DNA from: CBDCWT01 sp965223305
GTDB taxonomy: Bacteria; Planctomycetota; Planctomycetia; Pirellulales; Pirellulaceae
Direction: 5' to 3'
DNA: 64,000 nt
Assembly (NCBI GenBank): GCA_965223305.1
Contig: CBDCWT010000016.1
Location: 62,001-126,000, forward strand
Position numbers and translations under genes: made by a program. Of the stretch, positions 37,646 to 46,667 are shown piece by piece. The stretch's first letter is position 1. Each line of letters starts with the position of its first letter. The notes beneath the pieces were generated by a model that did not search any database, was not told the DNA's origin, and worked only from the letters and a program-made list of their open reading frames with translations.

Positions 37646-38485
37646 TCAAGCTGACCTCAGCTCCGCGAGGGCATCTCGCAACTCTGTGGCGTTGGGGATG
37701 CGGTAGTGCCAGTTGTTGTCGTCCTCCATGAACGAGACTCCTTTCCCTTTTACCGTGCGGGCGACGATGGCGGTTGGCTTGCCGGCTTCACGAGGGTCGG
37801 GCCGCATGGCGGTCAGCAGCTGGTCAAAGCAATGGCCGTCAATCTCTGTCGCAGACCAGCCAAAGGCGCGCCATTTGTCGACCATCGGGTTGATCGCCAT
37901 GATCTCCTCGCTACGGCCCGTCGCCTGCCAACGGTTGTAGTCGACCACAACCCACACGTTGTCCAACTTCTGGGCGGCTGCAAACATCGCCGCCTCCCAA
38001 ACGGAGCCCTCGTTGCATTCACCGTCGCTCATGACGACGAAGACCCGATAGTCGTGCTGCTGGAGGCGTCCGGCAAGTGCCATTCCGAGGCCGAGCGACA
38101 AGCCGTGGCCCAGCGATCCGGTGGCCGCTTCTACTCCAGGCACAGCCCCTGGAGCGGGCTGCTCAGGAAGAACACTGCCTGGCTGGTTGTAGGAATCCAG
38201 TAGGGCTGGATCAAAGAAACCGCGCTCCGCCAGCGTCGCGTACAAGGCCGCGGCCGCGTGCCCCTTGCTGAGAATAAACCGGTCGCGGTCGTTGGAACTG
38301 GGAGAAGAAGGGTCGATGCGCAAGGCCGCAAAGTAAGCGGACACCAGGATGTCGACACAGGACAGCGCGGAGCCCAGGTGCGGAGCCTTTCCTTGATGGG
38401 ACATCTCGATGACTCGCGCGCGCAGCTTCCTGGCCACGTCGGCCAGTTGGTCCAAATCGCGATCCGTTCCCGGCGAAGGCACCAT
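37646..38485 (-). CDS. Transketolase, N-terminal subunit
   Basis: A 279-residue thiamine diphosphate-binding subunit. The cofactor and metal motif is SDGECNEGSVWEAAMFAAAQ, continuing to Asn in DNVWVVVDYN. Earlier come the substrate His region SHQGKAPHLGSALS and LSKGHAAAALYA, and TGSLGHGLSLGLGMA. It lies three bases after the SDR stop, so the two are likely co-translated. Confidence 0.9.
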   Translation of the reverse strand: MVPSPGTDRDLDQLADVARKLRARVIEMSHQGKAPHLGSALSCVDILVSAYFAALRIDPSSPSSNDRDRFILSKGHAAAALYATLAERGFFDPALLDSYNQPGSVLPEQPAPGAVPGVEAATGSLGHGLSLGLGMALAGRLQQHDYRVFVVMSDGECNEGSVWEAAMFAAAQKLDNVWVVVDYNRWQATGRSEEIMAINPMVDKWRAFGWSATEIDGHCFDQLLTAMRPDPREAGKPTAIVARTVKGKGVSFMEDDNNWHYRIPNATELRDALAELRSA

Positions 38486-38488
38486 AAG

Positions 38489-39484
38489 CTAACTCAGTTT
38501 AAGGTTCTTCATGAGCTCGACGTTGTAATAGCGATCATCTGATAGCGCGTCGGGAACACGCCCTGCGTGGAAAGCCTCTACGAGATCGCTTGCAGCTCTG
38601 GCGATGTCGTGGCACGGCTCGAAGTTCAAAACCCTCCGGATCTTGTCCGAGCAAATGTGATACGAGCGGTGGTCGTCGGACGGAGTCGTCACGATCTCGA
38701 CGTCACCAACGACGTGCTTAACCAAGTCGGCAATCTCTGCAACCCGGTGGTTTTCATATCCCACGTTGAAAGTCTCTCCATCGATCGCATCGGTAGGCCA
38801 CTCGAGCGAACGGACATACAAGTCCGTCATGTCTTCGATGTGCAGGTTGGGCCGCATCTGCTGCCCACCGAAAACTTTAATCACGCGGTTGTGGTAAGCG
38901 TGGTTGGTTAGGATGTTGACGGTCAGATCGAGCCTCAACCTTGGTGAATACCCACAAACCGTAGCTGGCCTCAGCACCAAGGTCGCGAAACCCGGTCGCC
39001 TGTTTTCGTTCAGGACATCTTCGCAGAGCGCCTTGTACTTGGAGTAGTCTGTCAGCGGCTCGAGCGTCAGGTCTTCGGTGACGTTCGGCGTGTCCTTGAT
39101 ACCGTAGACACTTGACGAGGAAGCATACACAAATCGCGCTACGCCGCTACGGCGCGCGACATCGACCAGGTCGAAGAAAGCATCGTAGTTTATCGACTTC
39201 CCCAACTCAGGATCCAGATCGAAGCTAGGATCGTTGGAAACACACGCCAGATGTATCACCGCATCGCAGCCAGGAATACTCTGTTCCAGAAGTTCCCGAT
39301 TCCGAATGTCGCCGCGCACGATCTCAAAATTGGGGTGGTCGCAAACCGACTCCAAAGCTGCGTCGCCAAAAATGCACCAGTCCAGCACCCTGACAGCGAA
39401 CCCCCCAGCCAGCAACTTCGGCGTCAGCACGGAGCCCACATAACCGGCGCCCCCAGTAACAAGTACGCGTTCTATTTTTGCCAT
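38489..39484 (-). CDS. NAD-dependent sugar epimerase/dehydratase (extended SDR)
   Basis: A 331-residue nucleotide-sugar enzyme. NAD-binding motif VLVTGGAGYVGS, substrate Ser/Thr region VYASSSSVYG and catalytic DYSKYKALCE (YxxxK) are complete. LRPATVCGYSPRLRLD and FNVGYENHRVAEIADLV match the extended SDR family. The nucleotide and sugar are not evident. It is the second gene of the operon, 60 bases after the HldE-like gene. Confidence 0.9.
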   Translation of the reverse strand: MAKIERVLVTGGAGYVGSVLTPKLLAGGFAVRVLDWCIFGDAALESVCDHPNFEIVRGDIRNRELLEQSIPGCDAVIHLACVSNDPSFDLDPELGKSINYDAFFDLVDVARRSGVARFVYASSSSVYGIKDTPNVTEDLTLEPLTDYSKYKALCEDVLNENRRPGFATLVLRPATVCGYSPRLRLDLTVNILTNHAYHNRVIKVFGGQQMRPNLHIEDMTDLYVRSLEWPTDAIDGETFNVGYENHRVAEIADLVKHVVGDVEIVTTPSDDHRSYHICSDKIRRVLNFEPCHDIARAASDLVEAFHAGRVPDALSDDRYYNVELMKNLKLS

Positions 39485-39544
39485 TCCTGACTAGTGCCTC
39501 CGCTCTCGTAGAGTCAATCTGTTCGCACCGGACGGGAAACCGGT

Positions 39545-41074
39545 TCATTTGAAAATTGATTCGATGTGCCTTTTCAGTGAATCGCGGTCGATACTCCGCG
39601 AGTTACCCAGCGTCGCGACTGCCTCCGCTCCCGCCACGTTTCCGAGAAAGGCGAGAATCTCAAGGGGCGCTCGGAGCACAGCACACAGCGCCGAGATCGC
39701 GAAGAAGGCATCTCCGGCACCAACGCGATCCACCACGTTTGTCGCCAAGGAAGAAGCCCGGTGGTAGCCCGCCCGGGGATCGTAGCACAGACATCCTTGC
39801 TTGCCCAATGTCACCACGATGGCCTGCGTTTTCAACCGGTTCCCCACCTGGGCGAGTTGATCCTGCAAGTTTCCAGTTTGACTTCGACACTCCAACTGCA
39901 ATTCGCGTTCAGCGAGAGCTACGTAGTCGGCACGAGGATACTTCGATATCGTATGAAACCCTGTGTTCGCCGCGTTGGCTTGGGTGTTGACAGCCAGGAA
40001 AGGCGGCGCCTGGGTCAGCAATCGCACGACACTTTCCGTCAACATCTGATGGCCGTAATCCGCCACGAGCACCATGTCGTAGTCGTTCAACTGTTGCGAC
40101 AACATCTCGCGCAACGCGTGTTCCTCGTCTTCGAGCAAGGGAGCTTCGCTCAGAAAGTTGATGGCGAAAAGCGGCGTTCCGAAATACGATTCACGATATC
40201 TCCGCTTGATGATGGTCGGAGAACCTTGTTTGCACAGGAAACGCGCCTGGACGTTGTCCGCCAGTTGCGTCTCCAGCCACTCCTCTTCGGAGTTGTGTTG
40301 TCCTAGCATCGACAACAGATCGACTCGCTGGCACATCGCAGCCAGGTGATTTGCAATGGCGATGGCGCCGCCTGCGAACCGATCGTGGGAGTCGTAACGC
40401 GTGGCTAGGATGGGGGCTTTCGCAGAGCGGCCAATTGCCGAACACGAGTAGTACTCGTCGATGATCGTCTCGCCGACGACCAAGACTCGCACATCCATCG
40501 TACGATCCAGCCAACCCAGAACGTCATCCAGACAAACGCGTTGCCGCAGCTCACGAAGATAGAGTTCGGTCTCTTCCTCGAACGGTGTTAGGTACTTATT
40601 TAGCAGGTGGGAGGAACTCGAAGTCACCTCCTCGATGAACTCGACGCCCGCACCTGCATCCCGCGCCGCCTCTTCTTCCGCCAGTAGCTCGGGTGTCTTA
40701 TGTTCGCGAAACTCGACCCCCTTGGCATAGACATCCGGCCTCAAGAGCCGGATCGCTTCACAAGCCGTCTGCCACTCGTTGATGGCGACATAGTCGACGC
40801 AGTCCAGTGCCGCCAGCGCGTCGGCTCGCAGCTTCTCCTGGAAGGCCGGCCGGTGGGGCCCCTTGTTGACGTAGTGGTCCGGCGTGATCGTCACAATCAG
40901 CAGATCGCCCAACTGGCGTGCGTGCTGCAGATACCGAATGTGGCCAATGTGCAAGAGATCGAACACGCCGTGGCAGTGAATCACGCGCTGGGCGGCGGAA
41001 CCGCTTGCGGATCGAACTTCCTGGAGCCGCCGGGCAAGTTCGTCGAGCGACAAGATCTTCGGGCTCATTGCCAT
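39545..41074 (-). CDS. Cytidylyltransferase-PfkB kinase fusion (HldE-like, reversed domain order)
   Basis: A 509-residue bifunctional enzyme. The N-terminal domain (to about 160) is a nucleotidyltransferase with HGVFDLLHIGHIRYL and the HxGH site. The C-terminal domain (about 185-509) is a PfkB/ribokinase-type sugar kinase with GGAIAIANHLA, VADYGHQML and the catalytic VDRVGAGDAFFAI. E. coli HldE has the kinase first, so the order here is swapped. It begins the sugar operon and probably phosphorylates and nucleotide-activates a sugar. A second in-frame ATG lies two codons downstream. Confidence 0.88.
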   Translation of the reverse strand: MAMSPKILSLDELARRLQEVRSASGSAAQRVIHCHGVFDLLHIGHIRYLQHARQLGDLLIVTITPDHYVNKGPHRPAFQEKLRADALAALDCVDYVAINEWQTACEAIRLLRPDVYAKGVEFREHKTPELLAEEEAARDAGAGVEFIEEVTSSSSHLLNKYLTPFEEETELYLRELRQRVCLDDVLGWLDRTMDVRVLVVGETIIDEYYSCSAIGRSAKAPILATRYDSHDRFAGGAIAIANHLAAMCQRVDLLSMLGQHNSEEEWLETQLADNVQARFLCKQGSPTIIKRRYRESYFGTPLFAINFLSEAPLLEDEEHALREMLSQQLNDYDMVLVADYGHQMLTESVVRLLTQAPPFLAVNTQANAANTGFHTISKYPRADYVALAERELQLECRSQTGNLQDQLAQVGNRLKTQAIVVTLGKQGCLCYDPRAGYHRASSLATNVVDRVGAGDAFFAISALCAVLRAPLEILAFLGNVAGAEAVATLGNSRSIDRDSLKRHIESIFK

Positions 41075-41329
41075 GACCGACCAATCAGAGATAATCGCAA
41101 GAGACGACTCAACCCTCTAGTGTGCAGTAACTTGCGGTGCTTTTCCAGCAGGCCTCGCTGGGGCCGGCCGGAGACTTACAGGCGAACGGCCGTTCGGCCT
41201 ACGGTAGATCGCTCATGAATAATCGAGGCCGCCGGACGAACTACGAAGGGTGGTCGCTCTGTCGTTCAGCGAGGCGAGGTCGTTGGACACCTTGGAAGCA
41301 CGAGTGCTGATCTCGCCAGGAGCCAATAG
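41075..41329. other. Intergenic region with possible fold-back element remnant
   Basis: TAGATCGCTCATGAATAAT near 41206-41224 matches one end of the 180-bp element, and GACTTACAG near 41173 resembles an internal part. The rest is absent. No gene is seen. Confidence 0.45.
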
Positions 41330-41869
41330 ATGGACATCGCGCTCGCGATACTACTGATACTGGGTGTGTTAGCTGTTTGGTCTTCGAACCTGGTTGGCAT
41401 GCCGGGCAACTGGTTGATTCTCGCCGTCGCGATGCTCTACGCCTCGTTCGTGCCTGTTGGGTCGCGGTTTGATGTAGGCTGGGGCATTCTGGCTGCGCTG
41501 CTGTTGCTGGCGGGCATGGGGGAACTGGTGGAGTTTCTGGCCAGCGCTTTGGGTGCTTCGAAAGCCGGTGGCAGTCGCCGCGGGGCCGTGCTGTCCATGG
41601 TCGGATCGCTCGTCGGCGCCTTCGTTGGCTTGTTTGCAGGAGCCGTGGTCCCCATTCCAGTCATCGGGCCCATCATCGGGGCCCTCGTTTGCGCCAGCCT
41701 GGGTGCCCTGGTCGGCGCGGTGCTCGGTGAACAGTGGAAGGGCCGTGATTTGGACAAGAGCTTTCGGGTCGGCCAGGCCGCCTTTTGGGGCAGGTTGATC
41801 GGTACGGTGGGCAAGATCGTGCTCGGTGCCTACATGGTTGTGCTGGTGATCGTCGGCGTCGTGTTCTAA
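41330..41869 (+). CDS. DUF456-family membrane protein
   Basis: A 179-residue, very hydrophobic protein with about five membrane segments, of the DUF456 family. Landmarks are the Gly-rich VGMPGNWLILAVAMLYA, GWGILAALLLLAGMGELVEF, and the glycine-zipper-like segments GAFVGLFAGAVVPIPVIGP and CASLGALVGAVLGEQ. CAGGAG precedes the ATG at good spacing. The family role is unknown. Confidence 0.88.
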   Translation: MDIALAILLILGVLAVWSSNLVGMPGNWLILAVAMLYASFVPVGSRFDVGWGILAALLLLAGMGELVEFLASALGASKAGGSRRGAVLSMVGSLVGAFVGLFAGAVVPIPVIGPIIGALVCASLGALVGAVLGEQWKGRDLDKSFRVGQAAFWGRLIGTVGKIVLGAYMVVLVIVGVVF

Positions 41870-41970
41870 GCTAGAGCTAGGGCTCCGAACTCCTCGCCGC
41901 CGAGGTCTCGGGGTTAACGACCCGCCCGTTGACAGATGAAGAACGGGCCACGATAACAGCTCGACCGTCT

Positions 41971-43350
41971 ATGCCTGGCCTACGTCTCGTACATCTCTTG
42001 GTGATGCTGACAGTTGTGACGTCGGAAACGTCGCGGGCCGAGTCTCCGCAGGACCAACGTGCGGCCCGAGGATACCGCTTGTTGCTTGACAAGCCATACG
42101 TGCCGCCCTATTTCGACCAAGAGACGATTGACAACGTATGGCGTGCCTGGCCCGAGCCGTTGAAGACGGCTGCCGCGAAAGCTACCCCCGCCGAGCGGCG
42201 GCGCATGACCTTCGAGCGGTACGGACTTACCGCCCGCCCGCAGCAGCCGGACGCGCCCGTTGACGATGCCGGCAAGCCCCTCCAGTTCGTCGTGGACGCG
42301 GCGGATAATTGGACGCCCAACTGCTTTACCTGCCACGGCGGCAGCCTGTTAGGTACTCCCCACCCCGGTGTTCCCAACGCCGACTACGCGCTGCAGACGA
42401 TGATCCAGGAAACTCGCCTGACAAAGCTGCGGCTGCGCAAGCCGATGATGCCGATCGATCTGGGTGCGTTTGTGATGCCTTTGGGCACGACCGTCGGTAC
42501 CACCAATGCCGTGATTTTTGGCGTCGCGCTGGCAGCCGATCGAGACAAAGATCTCAACCTGCGGCCCAGTGGGCAAACACCCAAGTTCGTCCATCATGAC
42601 ATGGACGCACCTCCTTGGTGGCACTTTCGCAAAAAGAGCCGCCTGTATCTCGACGGTTTTGCAGCCAAGGGACATCGCCCCTTGATGCAGTTTGCCTTGG
42701 ATCACACCAACGGTCCGGAAAAGTTCAGGGAGTGGGAGGACGACTTCCGTGATATCTTCGCGTACCTGGAGTCGCTTGAGGCGCCGCGATACCCGTTTTC
42801 TATCGACCGCCGACTCGCCACCGCTGGACAAGAGCCCTTCGAGCGGGTCTGTGCAGAATGCCACGGAACCTACGGAGACGAAGAATCCTATCCCCATCGC
42901 GTGATTCCTCTCGAGGAGATTGGGACCGATCCCGCGCGATTCGACGCACTGACCGACGAGCACCGCGCGCAATACCGGCGGAATTGGTTCTCGCATTACG
43001 GCCAAAAAGAGGTCATTACCTCCCCGGGCGGCTACATGGCCCCACCGCTAGACGGCATCTGGGCATCCGCTCCTTACCTTCACAACGGCAGCGTGCCGAC
43101 ACTGTGGCATCTTCTCGAAGCCGATGCGCGGCCCCTCGTTTGGAAACGCGACCCGGCAGAATACGACCAAGATCGTGTCGGCTTCAGAATCGAAGAATAC
43201 ACGGACGTGCCCAAGGTTGGTCCGGTGGCGGAACGCCGCCGCTACTTCGACACGCGGCGTTTCAGTAAGAGTGCCGCCGGCCATCGCTTTCCAGAACAGC
43301 TGACCGGCGAAGAGAAACGAGCGGTCTTAGAGTATCTGAAAACGCTCTGA
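41971..43350 (+). CDS. Exported di-haem cytochrome c protein
   Basis: About 459 residues from ATG 41971, with a signal peptide (LVHLLVMLTVVTSETSRA). Two haem-binding sites are present: CFTCHGG near residue 118 and CAECHGTYGDE near residue 294. The C-terminal PPLDGIWASAPYLHNGSVPT is shared with the di-haem cytochrome c peroxidase-like group. It probably transfers electrons in the periplasm. The redox partner and substrate are unknown. An upstream frame start at 41929 adds an unlikely leader. Confidence 0.85.
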   Translation: MPGLRLVHLLVMLTVVTSETSRAESPQDQRAARGYRLLLDKPYVPPYFDQETIDNVWRAWPEPLKTAAAKATPAERRRMTFERYGLTARPQQPDAPVDDAGKPLQFVVDAADNWTPNCFTCHGGSLLGTPHPGVPNADYALQTMIQETRLTKLRLRKPMMPIDLGAFVMPLGTTVGTTNAVIFGVALAADRDKDLNLRPSGQTPKFVHHDMDAPPWWHFRKKSRLYLDGFAAKGHRPLMQFALDHTNGPEKFREWEDDFRDIFAYLESLEAPRYPFSIDRRLATAGQEPFERVCAECHGTYGDEESYPHRVIPLEEIGTDPARFDALTDEHRAQYRRNWFSHYGQKEVITSPGGYMAPPLDGIWASAPYLHNGSVPTLWHLLEADARPLVWKRDPAEYDQDRVGFRIEEYTDVPKVGPVAERRRYFDTRRFSKSAAGHRFPEQLTGEEKRAVLEYLKTL

Positions 43351-43873
43351 GTGGAAGCGGCAGCTGCCTACTTTACAACATCAGCCGCTGGGCGTTAGCC
43401 CACGGTTCCCATCGTAAGCAGCACCATCGTAAGCAGCACTCGGATGTGTTTCGGCTCGGCAGGAGCCTCGCCCTCCCGAGCTGTAAGCTGTAGGCCGGAA
43501 CAAGCGGCGGAAGGGATGACGATTCTCTAACCCGACGTGGCCGCCGCGCCGTTCCGGCGCTAGCGGAGCGGTTGCACACGGCACCAAGCGTCAGCCAGCA
43601 CCTGCCGGAACGGCGCGGCAGGAAGTCCGACGCGCATGGATAGCTGCTAGCGCCGCTTGTTACGGCCTACTTCTGCCTACTTTACAACATCAGCCGCTGG
43701 GCGTTAGCCCACGGTTCACCAAACCGGATGCTAACGCATGCCGGCTGATCTGTGGCCGAAGAGCTGTAGCTGTAGGCCGGAACAAGCGGCGGAAGGGATG
43801 ATGATTCTCTAACCCGACGTGACCGCCGCGCCGTTCCGGCGCTATGTATTCGCGGATTTCACGCGCGATGGCA
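43351..43873. repeat. Repeat-rich intergenic DNA with two CCGCTGGGCGTTAGCCCACGG hairpins
   Basis: The hairpin repeat occurs at 43385-43405 and 43694-43714. Each is preceded by CTACTTTACAACATCAG, so a segment of about 310 bases is partly duplicated. GTAGGCCGGAACAAGCGGCGG also appears twice, at about 43492 and 43773. The GGCTCGGCAGGAGCCTCGCC motif lies at about 43452. No gene is seen. Confidence 0.8.
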
Positions 43874-44563
43874 TCAGCTGCGGTCCAGGATTCGTACGCG
43901 CCCGGTACTCAGCTCGTACACGGCCGAGACCAAGACATCAGTCTCACGAAGCTGAAACCCCTCGACTCTGGGGTCCAGCTCCTTGAGCTTCGTGGCCGAG
44001 TTTCTCACGTTCGCTGCGACGGCGGCTGCTAACTGCGACTCTTTTCCAGCCGTCGGGTCGGGATGGCCCGTGTGGACAAGATCCAATAGCTCGCGGACCC
44101 CTTTCGGCTCTTGGTCGCGTTTCTCTTTCGGCAACATTGCCGCCGTGACGGCACCACAACCCTCGTGACCCAATACCATGAACAGCGGTGTGCGCAAGTG
44201 ATGTTGGGCGTATTCAATGCTGCCGATGCCATATCTCGTTACGACATTGCCGGCCACCCGAATGGTGAAGATATCGCCGAACCCCTGGTCGAACAGCAAC
44301 TCTAGCGGAACGCGAGAATCGCTACAGGCGAGGATGGTGACGAACGGCTGTTGGCCGGTCCGAAGTCGCTTCAGCCAGCCCTCCGTCATCCTCGGGTGTT
44401 TGGACTTGCCGCTGACGAACCGCTCGTTACCGTCCATCAGCATCTTTAAGGCTGCCTCAGCATCCATGCTGCTTCCCTCGGGCGACTTGGCATTGGTACT
44501 GGACGACGTCGTCCATGCTGTACTGATGGCAGTTGCGCCCAGCAGAAAGGTGCGGCGTTTCAT
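43874..44563 (-). CDS. Beta-class carbonic anhydrase with twin-arginine-like signal
   Basis: A 229-residue zinc enzyme interconverting CO2 and bicarbonate. Zinc ligands are in ACSDSR and GHEGCG, with RVAGNVV and GSIEYAQHHL between them, as in the beta class. The N-terminus MKRRTFLLGATAIS resembles a Tat signal, so the folded enzyme would be exported, whereas most beta-class enzymes are cytoplasmic. The gene begins next to a palindromic repeat and is followed downstream by repeat DNA. Confidence 0.9.
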   Translation of the reverse strand: MKRRTFLLGATAISTAWTTSSSTNAKSPEGSSMDAEAALKMLMDGNERFVSGKSKHPRMTEGWLKRLRTGQQPFVTILACSDSRVPLELLFDQGFGDIFTIRVAGNVVTRYGIGSIEYAQHHLRTPLFMVLGHEGCGAVTAAMLPKEKRDQEPKGVRELLDLVHTGHPDPTAGKESQLAAAVAANVRNSATKLKELDPRVEGFQLRETDVLVSAVYELSTGRVRILDRS

Positions 44564-44769
44564 ACTCTCGGACTCGTTATGAGTTGATCGTTCACAAAGC
44601 CGATTCCCCGGTTACAAGCGCCCTGACGCAGCGCCCTTCAGTGCTGCCTAGCACCGTGCACATCGTAACCCGATGCGTCAGCGAGGGACTGTCGAGGTTG
44701 TCCTCTCGCTTACGCTTCGGGTACGAACCGACCGTTCGAATCTTGCCTCGCCTGTCTCCACACGGATGC
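44564..44769. repeat. AACCCGAAGCGTCAGCGAGGG-family palindrome, shortened
   Basis: The unit at about 44667-44723 has arms AACCCGATGCGTCAGCGAGG and CTCTCGCTTACGCTTCGGGT with a different, shorter loop. No gene is seen in this gap. Confidence 0.7.
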
Positions 44770-45396
44770 TCAACAACCATCGCTCACCGGCTCGGGGTGA
44801 TCGCAGCCTTCGTCTCTGACTTCGCCTCTCACGGTACCCTGGCTGTCCAGGAAGTGCAGCATCAACTGACCAACTACTGAGTGATAGGCGGCGGAACTTG
44901 CCATATAGCCCCGCAGGAAGTTCGCCGCCCCGGGGCTTTCCGGTAGGGCGCTCGTATCCTCGGGGGAGCGATCGATGTCGGCGGCGGGCAAGCCCGCCGA
45001 GTTGATCGCTACCGGCCCAGCCAGGAAGGTGGGGTATACCTCAAATGCCGGATCAGAGGCATAACGCGGCAGGCGGACGGGACGAACCGGATCCCACTTC
45101 GGATCGCGGGCGTTCCACTGATTTAGCATCGGGTCTTTCCGTTCGAGGCGGATGATGTACGGATTATCCCAATTCGCCTCAGGTGTCGCCGAGCTATCTG
45201 GTTTTCTTTGCAGTTCATCAACTTGCTGGTGCGTTCTTTGAGGCAAATCCAACTTGCCGGATTGGCTGTTCGTCGGGACCCGCGCATCGACCGATCTCAA
45301 GACGCTCAACTCACCGTTTGTAACGACGTATCCGATCGCGGCGACAGCTACAAACATCACCGTGGTTCCGAATCGAACTGCCATCATCCGCTGCAT
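44770..45396 (-). CDS. Membrane-anchored protein of unknown function, 208 residues
   Basis: Not recognised. From ATG 45396 (GGAG about 10 bases upstream) there is a short basic start and one hydrophobic segment (TTVMFVAVAAIGYVV), then a hydrophilic domain probably outside the membrane. That domain contains NWDNPYIIRLERKDPMLNQW and FEVYPTFLAGPVAINSAGLP. The final residues have two Cys in GCDHPEPVSDGC. It lies between the carbonic anhydrase and the metal-binding lipoprotein genes on the same strand. Confidence 0.6.
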   Translation of the reverse strand: MQRMMAVRFGTTVMFVAVAAIGYVVTNGELSVLRSVDARVPTNSQSGKLDLPQRTHQQVDELQRKPDSSATPEANWDNPYIIRLERKDPMLNQWNARDPKWDPVRPVRLPRYASDPAFEVYPTFLAGPVAINSAGLPAADIDRSPEDTSALPESPGAANFLRGYMASSAAYHSVVGQLMLHFLDSQGTVRGEVRDEGCDHPEPVSDGC

Positions 45397-45698
45397 CCAA
45401 CATCTCCGCTTCAATCCGCGCCTCGTGATGCGAAGCACCTTGCTCAGGGCTCGTGGGGCACGGCTCCGCTCTTTGCTGCCGAGAAGAGCACCAACCTTCA
45501 CCACCGAAGAGTAACGCGAGCCAATGGAATGCGGTATGAAGAAATCTTGCACTGGTGGCAAACAAAATATGCGAGCGCACTAGCTAGCCGGCGAAGCGAC
45601 AGAACACACCGATTGCCTGAACGACTCAATGCCCTTGGACCGCGGCTCCCCAGAGAACTACCGCACCGGCCCATCAAGCTGGAACAACTCGCCAGTCG
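45397..45698. other. Intergenic region, no gene recognised
   Basis: The 302 bases between the 208-residue protein and the metal-binding lipoprotein gene hold only short overlapping frames. No repeat, RNA or clear regulatory symmetry is seen. Confidence 0.35.
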
Positions 45699-46637
45699 CT
45701 AGTCCTGACGATCCGAGCTCAATGGGCCATAGACCCGTGCCAGCTGGTCTGCATTGCGATGCATCACCTGCAGCCAGTCACCGTCGTCTGGCGTATTTCC
45801 GCAGGGATCGAACACAACGCTCTCGACGCCGAGCGCCGCCAGTTGCTGGACGCTTTGAGGAAGCGGCTGACCTTCCCAGATCATCCATTGCGCTGAATGG
45901 CTAGACACTAGGCGGCGGAAGTCCCGCCACGCCCCCGACGACGGAGAAGATCTAGGCTCCCAGTGAACGCTTTCCGCGTTGAGTCGATATCGACGCACTA
46001 AGTACTGAAACACGGGATGCGAGAAGACAATGGGCTGCGAGGCCGCGTCGCGGGTCGCGCGTTCGAGCCTCCCGTCAAGCGCCTCCAAGTCCGAGCGCAG
46101 CGATTCGTAGTTACGCTCGAAGACGTCCTGGTGTGCAGGCCACGAAGTCACAAAAGCGTCTCGAATTGCACTTGCTTGGGCGATGGCCAACGCAGGATCC
46201 AACCAGGTGGTGAACGCGACCCCCTCGTGGACGTGTGCTTCGCCTGCGCCGTGACTGTGAGTGACGGCGTCCTGCGCCACGATCAACTGGCTCTCGATGG
46301 CCTGCGAAGTGTTGACGAGTTTCACTGCTGGCAGCGTGACCGTCCCAACCCACTTGGCGTAGGAGGCTCCGTTGAGCAGGATCAAGTCCGCTTGCTGGTA
46401 GGCCGAAACAGCCTCCGCCGGCGGCCTCCAGTAGGCCGGGTCCTCGTCGGGTGGAGCGGGAAACACGACGTGGACGTGATCGCCGCCAATCCGTTCCGCG
46501 AAGTACTTGAGGGGATAGTTGACCGTGTAGATCGTCGGCTCTGTCCTGGGGTTGCTGCCCGCGGTCTCCTTGCCAGCCTCACCGCAGCCTGACAGCGACA
46601 AGACCGCGAGAACAAAAATCCTAGTTAACCTAGACAC
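45699..46637 (-). CDS. ZnuA/TroA-type metal-binding lipoprotein
   Basis: About 312 residues. The start is GTG 46637, because GGGAGG lies six bases upstream and would be too close to TTG 46643. The signal ends in lipobox LSGC. The mature protein is a cluster A-I solute-binding protein for Zn or Mn: NYPLKYFAERIGGDHVHV, a His-rich loop HSHGAGEAHVHEG (about 125-137), TWLDPALAIAQA and VFSHPVFQYLVRRY. ZnuB/ZnuC partners are missing, and the next genes downstream of its promoter side encode an FtsX/LolD-type pair on the same strand, an unusual pairing. Confidence 0.88.
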   Translation of the reverse strand: MSRLTRIFVLAVLSLSGCGEAGKETAGSNPRTEPTIYTVNYPLKYFAERIGGDHVHVVFPAPPDEDPAYWRPPAEAVSAYQQADLILLNGASYAKWVGTVTLPAVKLVNTSQAIESQLIVAQDAVTHSHGAGEAHVHEGVAFTTWLDPALAIAQASAIRDAFVTSWPAHQDVFERNYESLRSDLEALDGRLERATRDAASQPIVFSHPVFQYLVRRYRLNAESVHWEPRSSPSSGAWRDFRRLVSSHSAQWMIWEGQPLPQSVQQLAALGVESVVFDPCGNTPDDGDWLQVMHRNADQLARVYGPLSSDRQD

Positions 46638-46667
46638 GGACAACCTCCCAGATAACGCTCACTCAAC

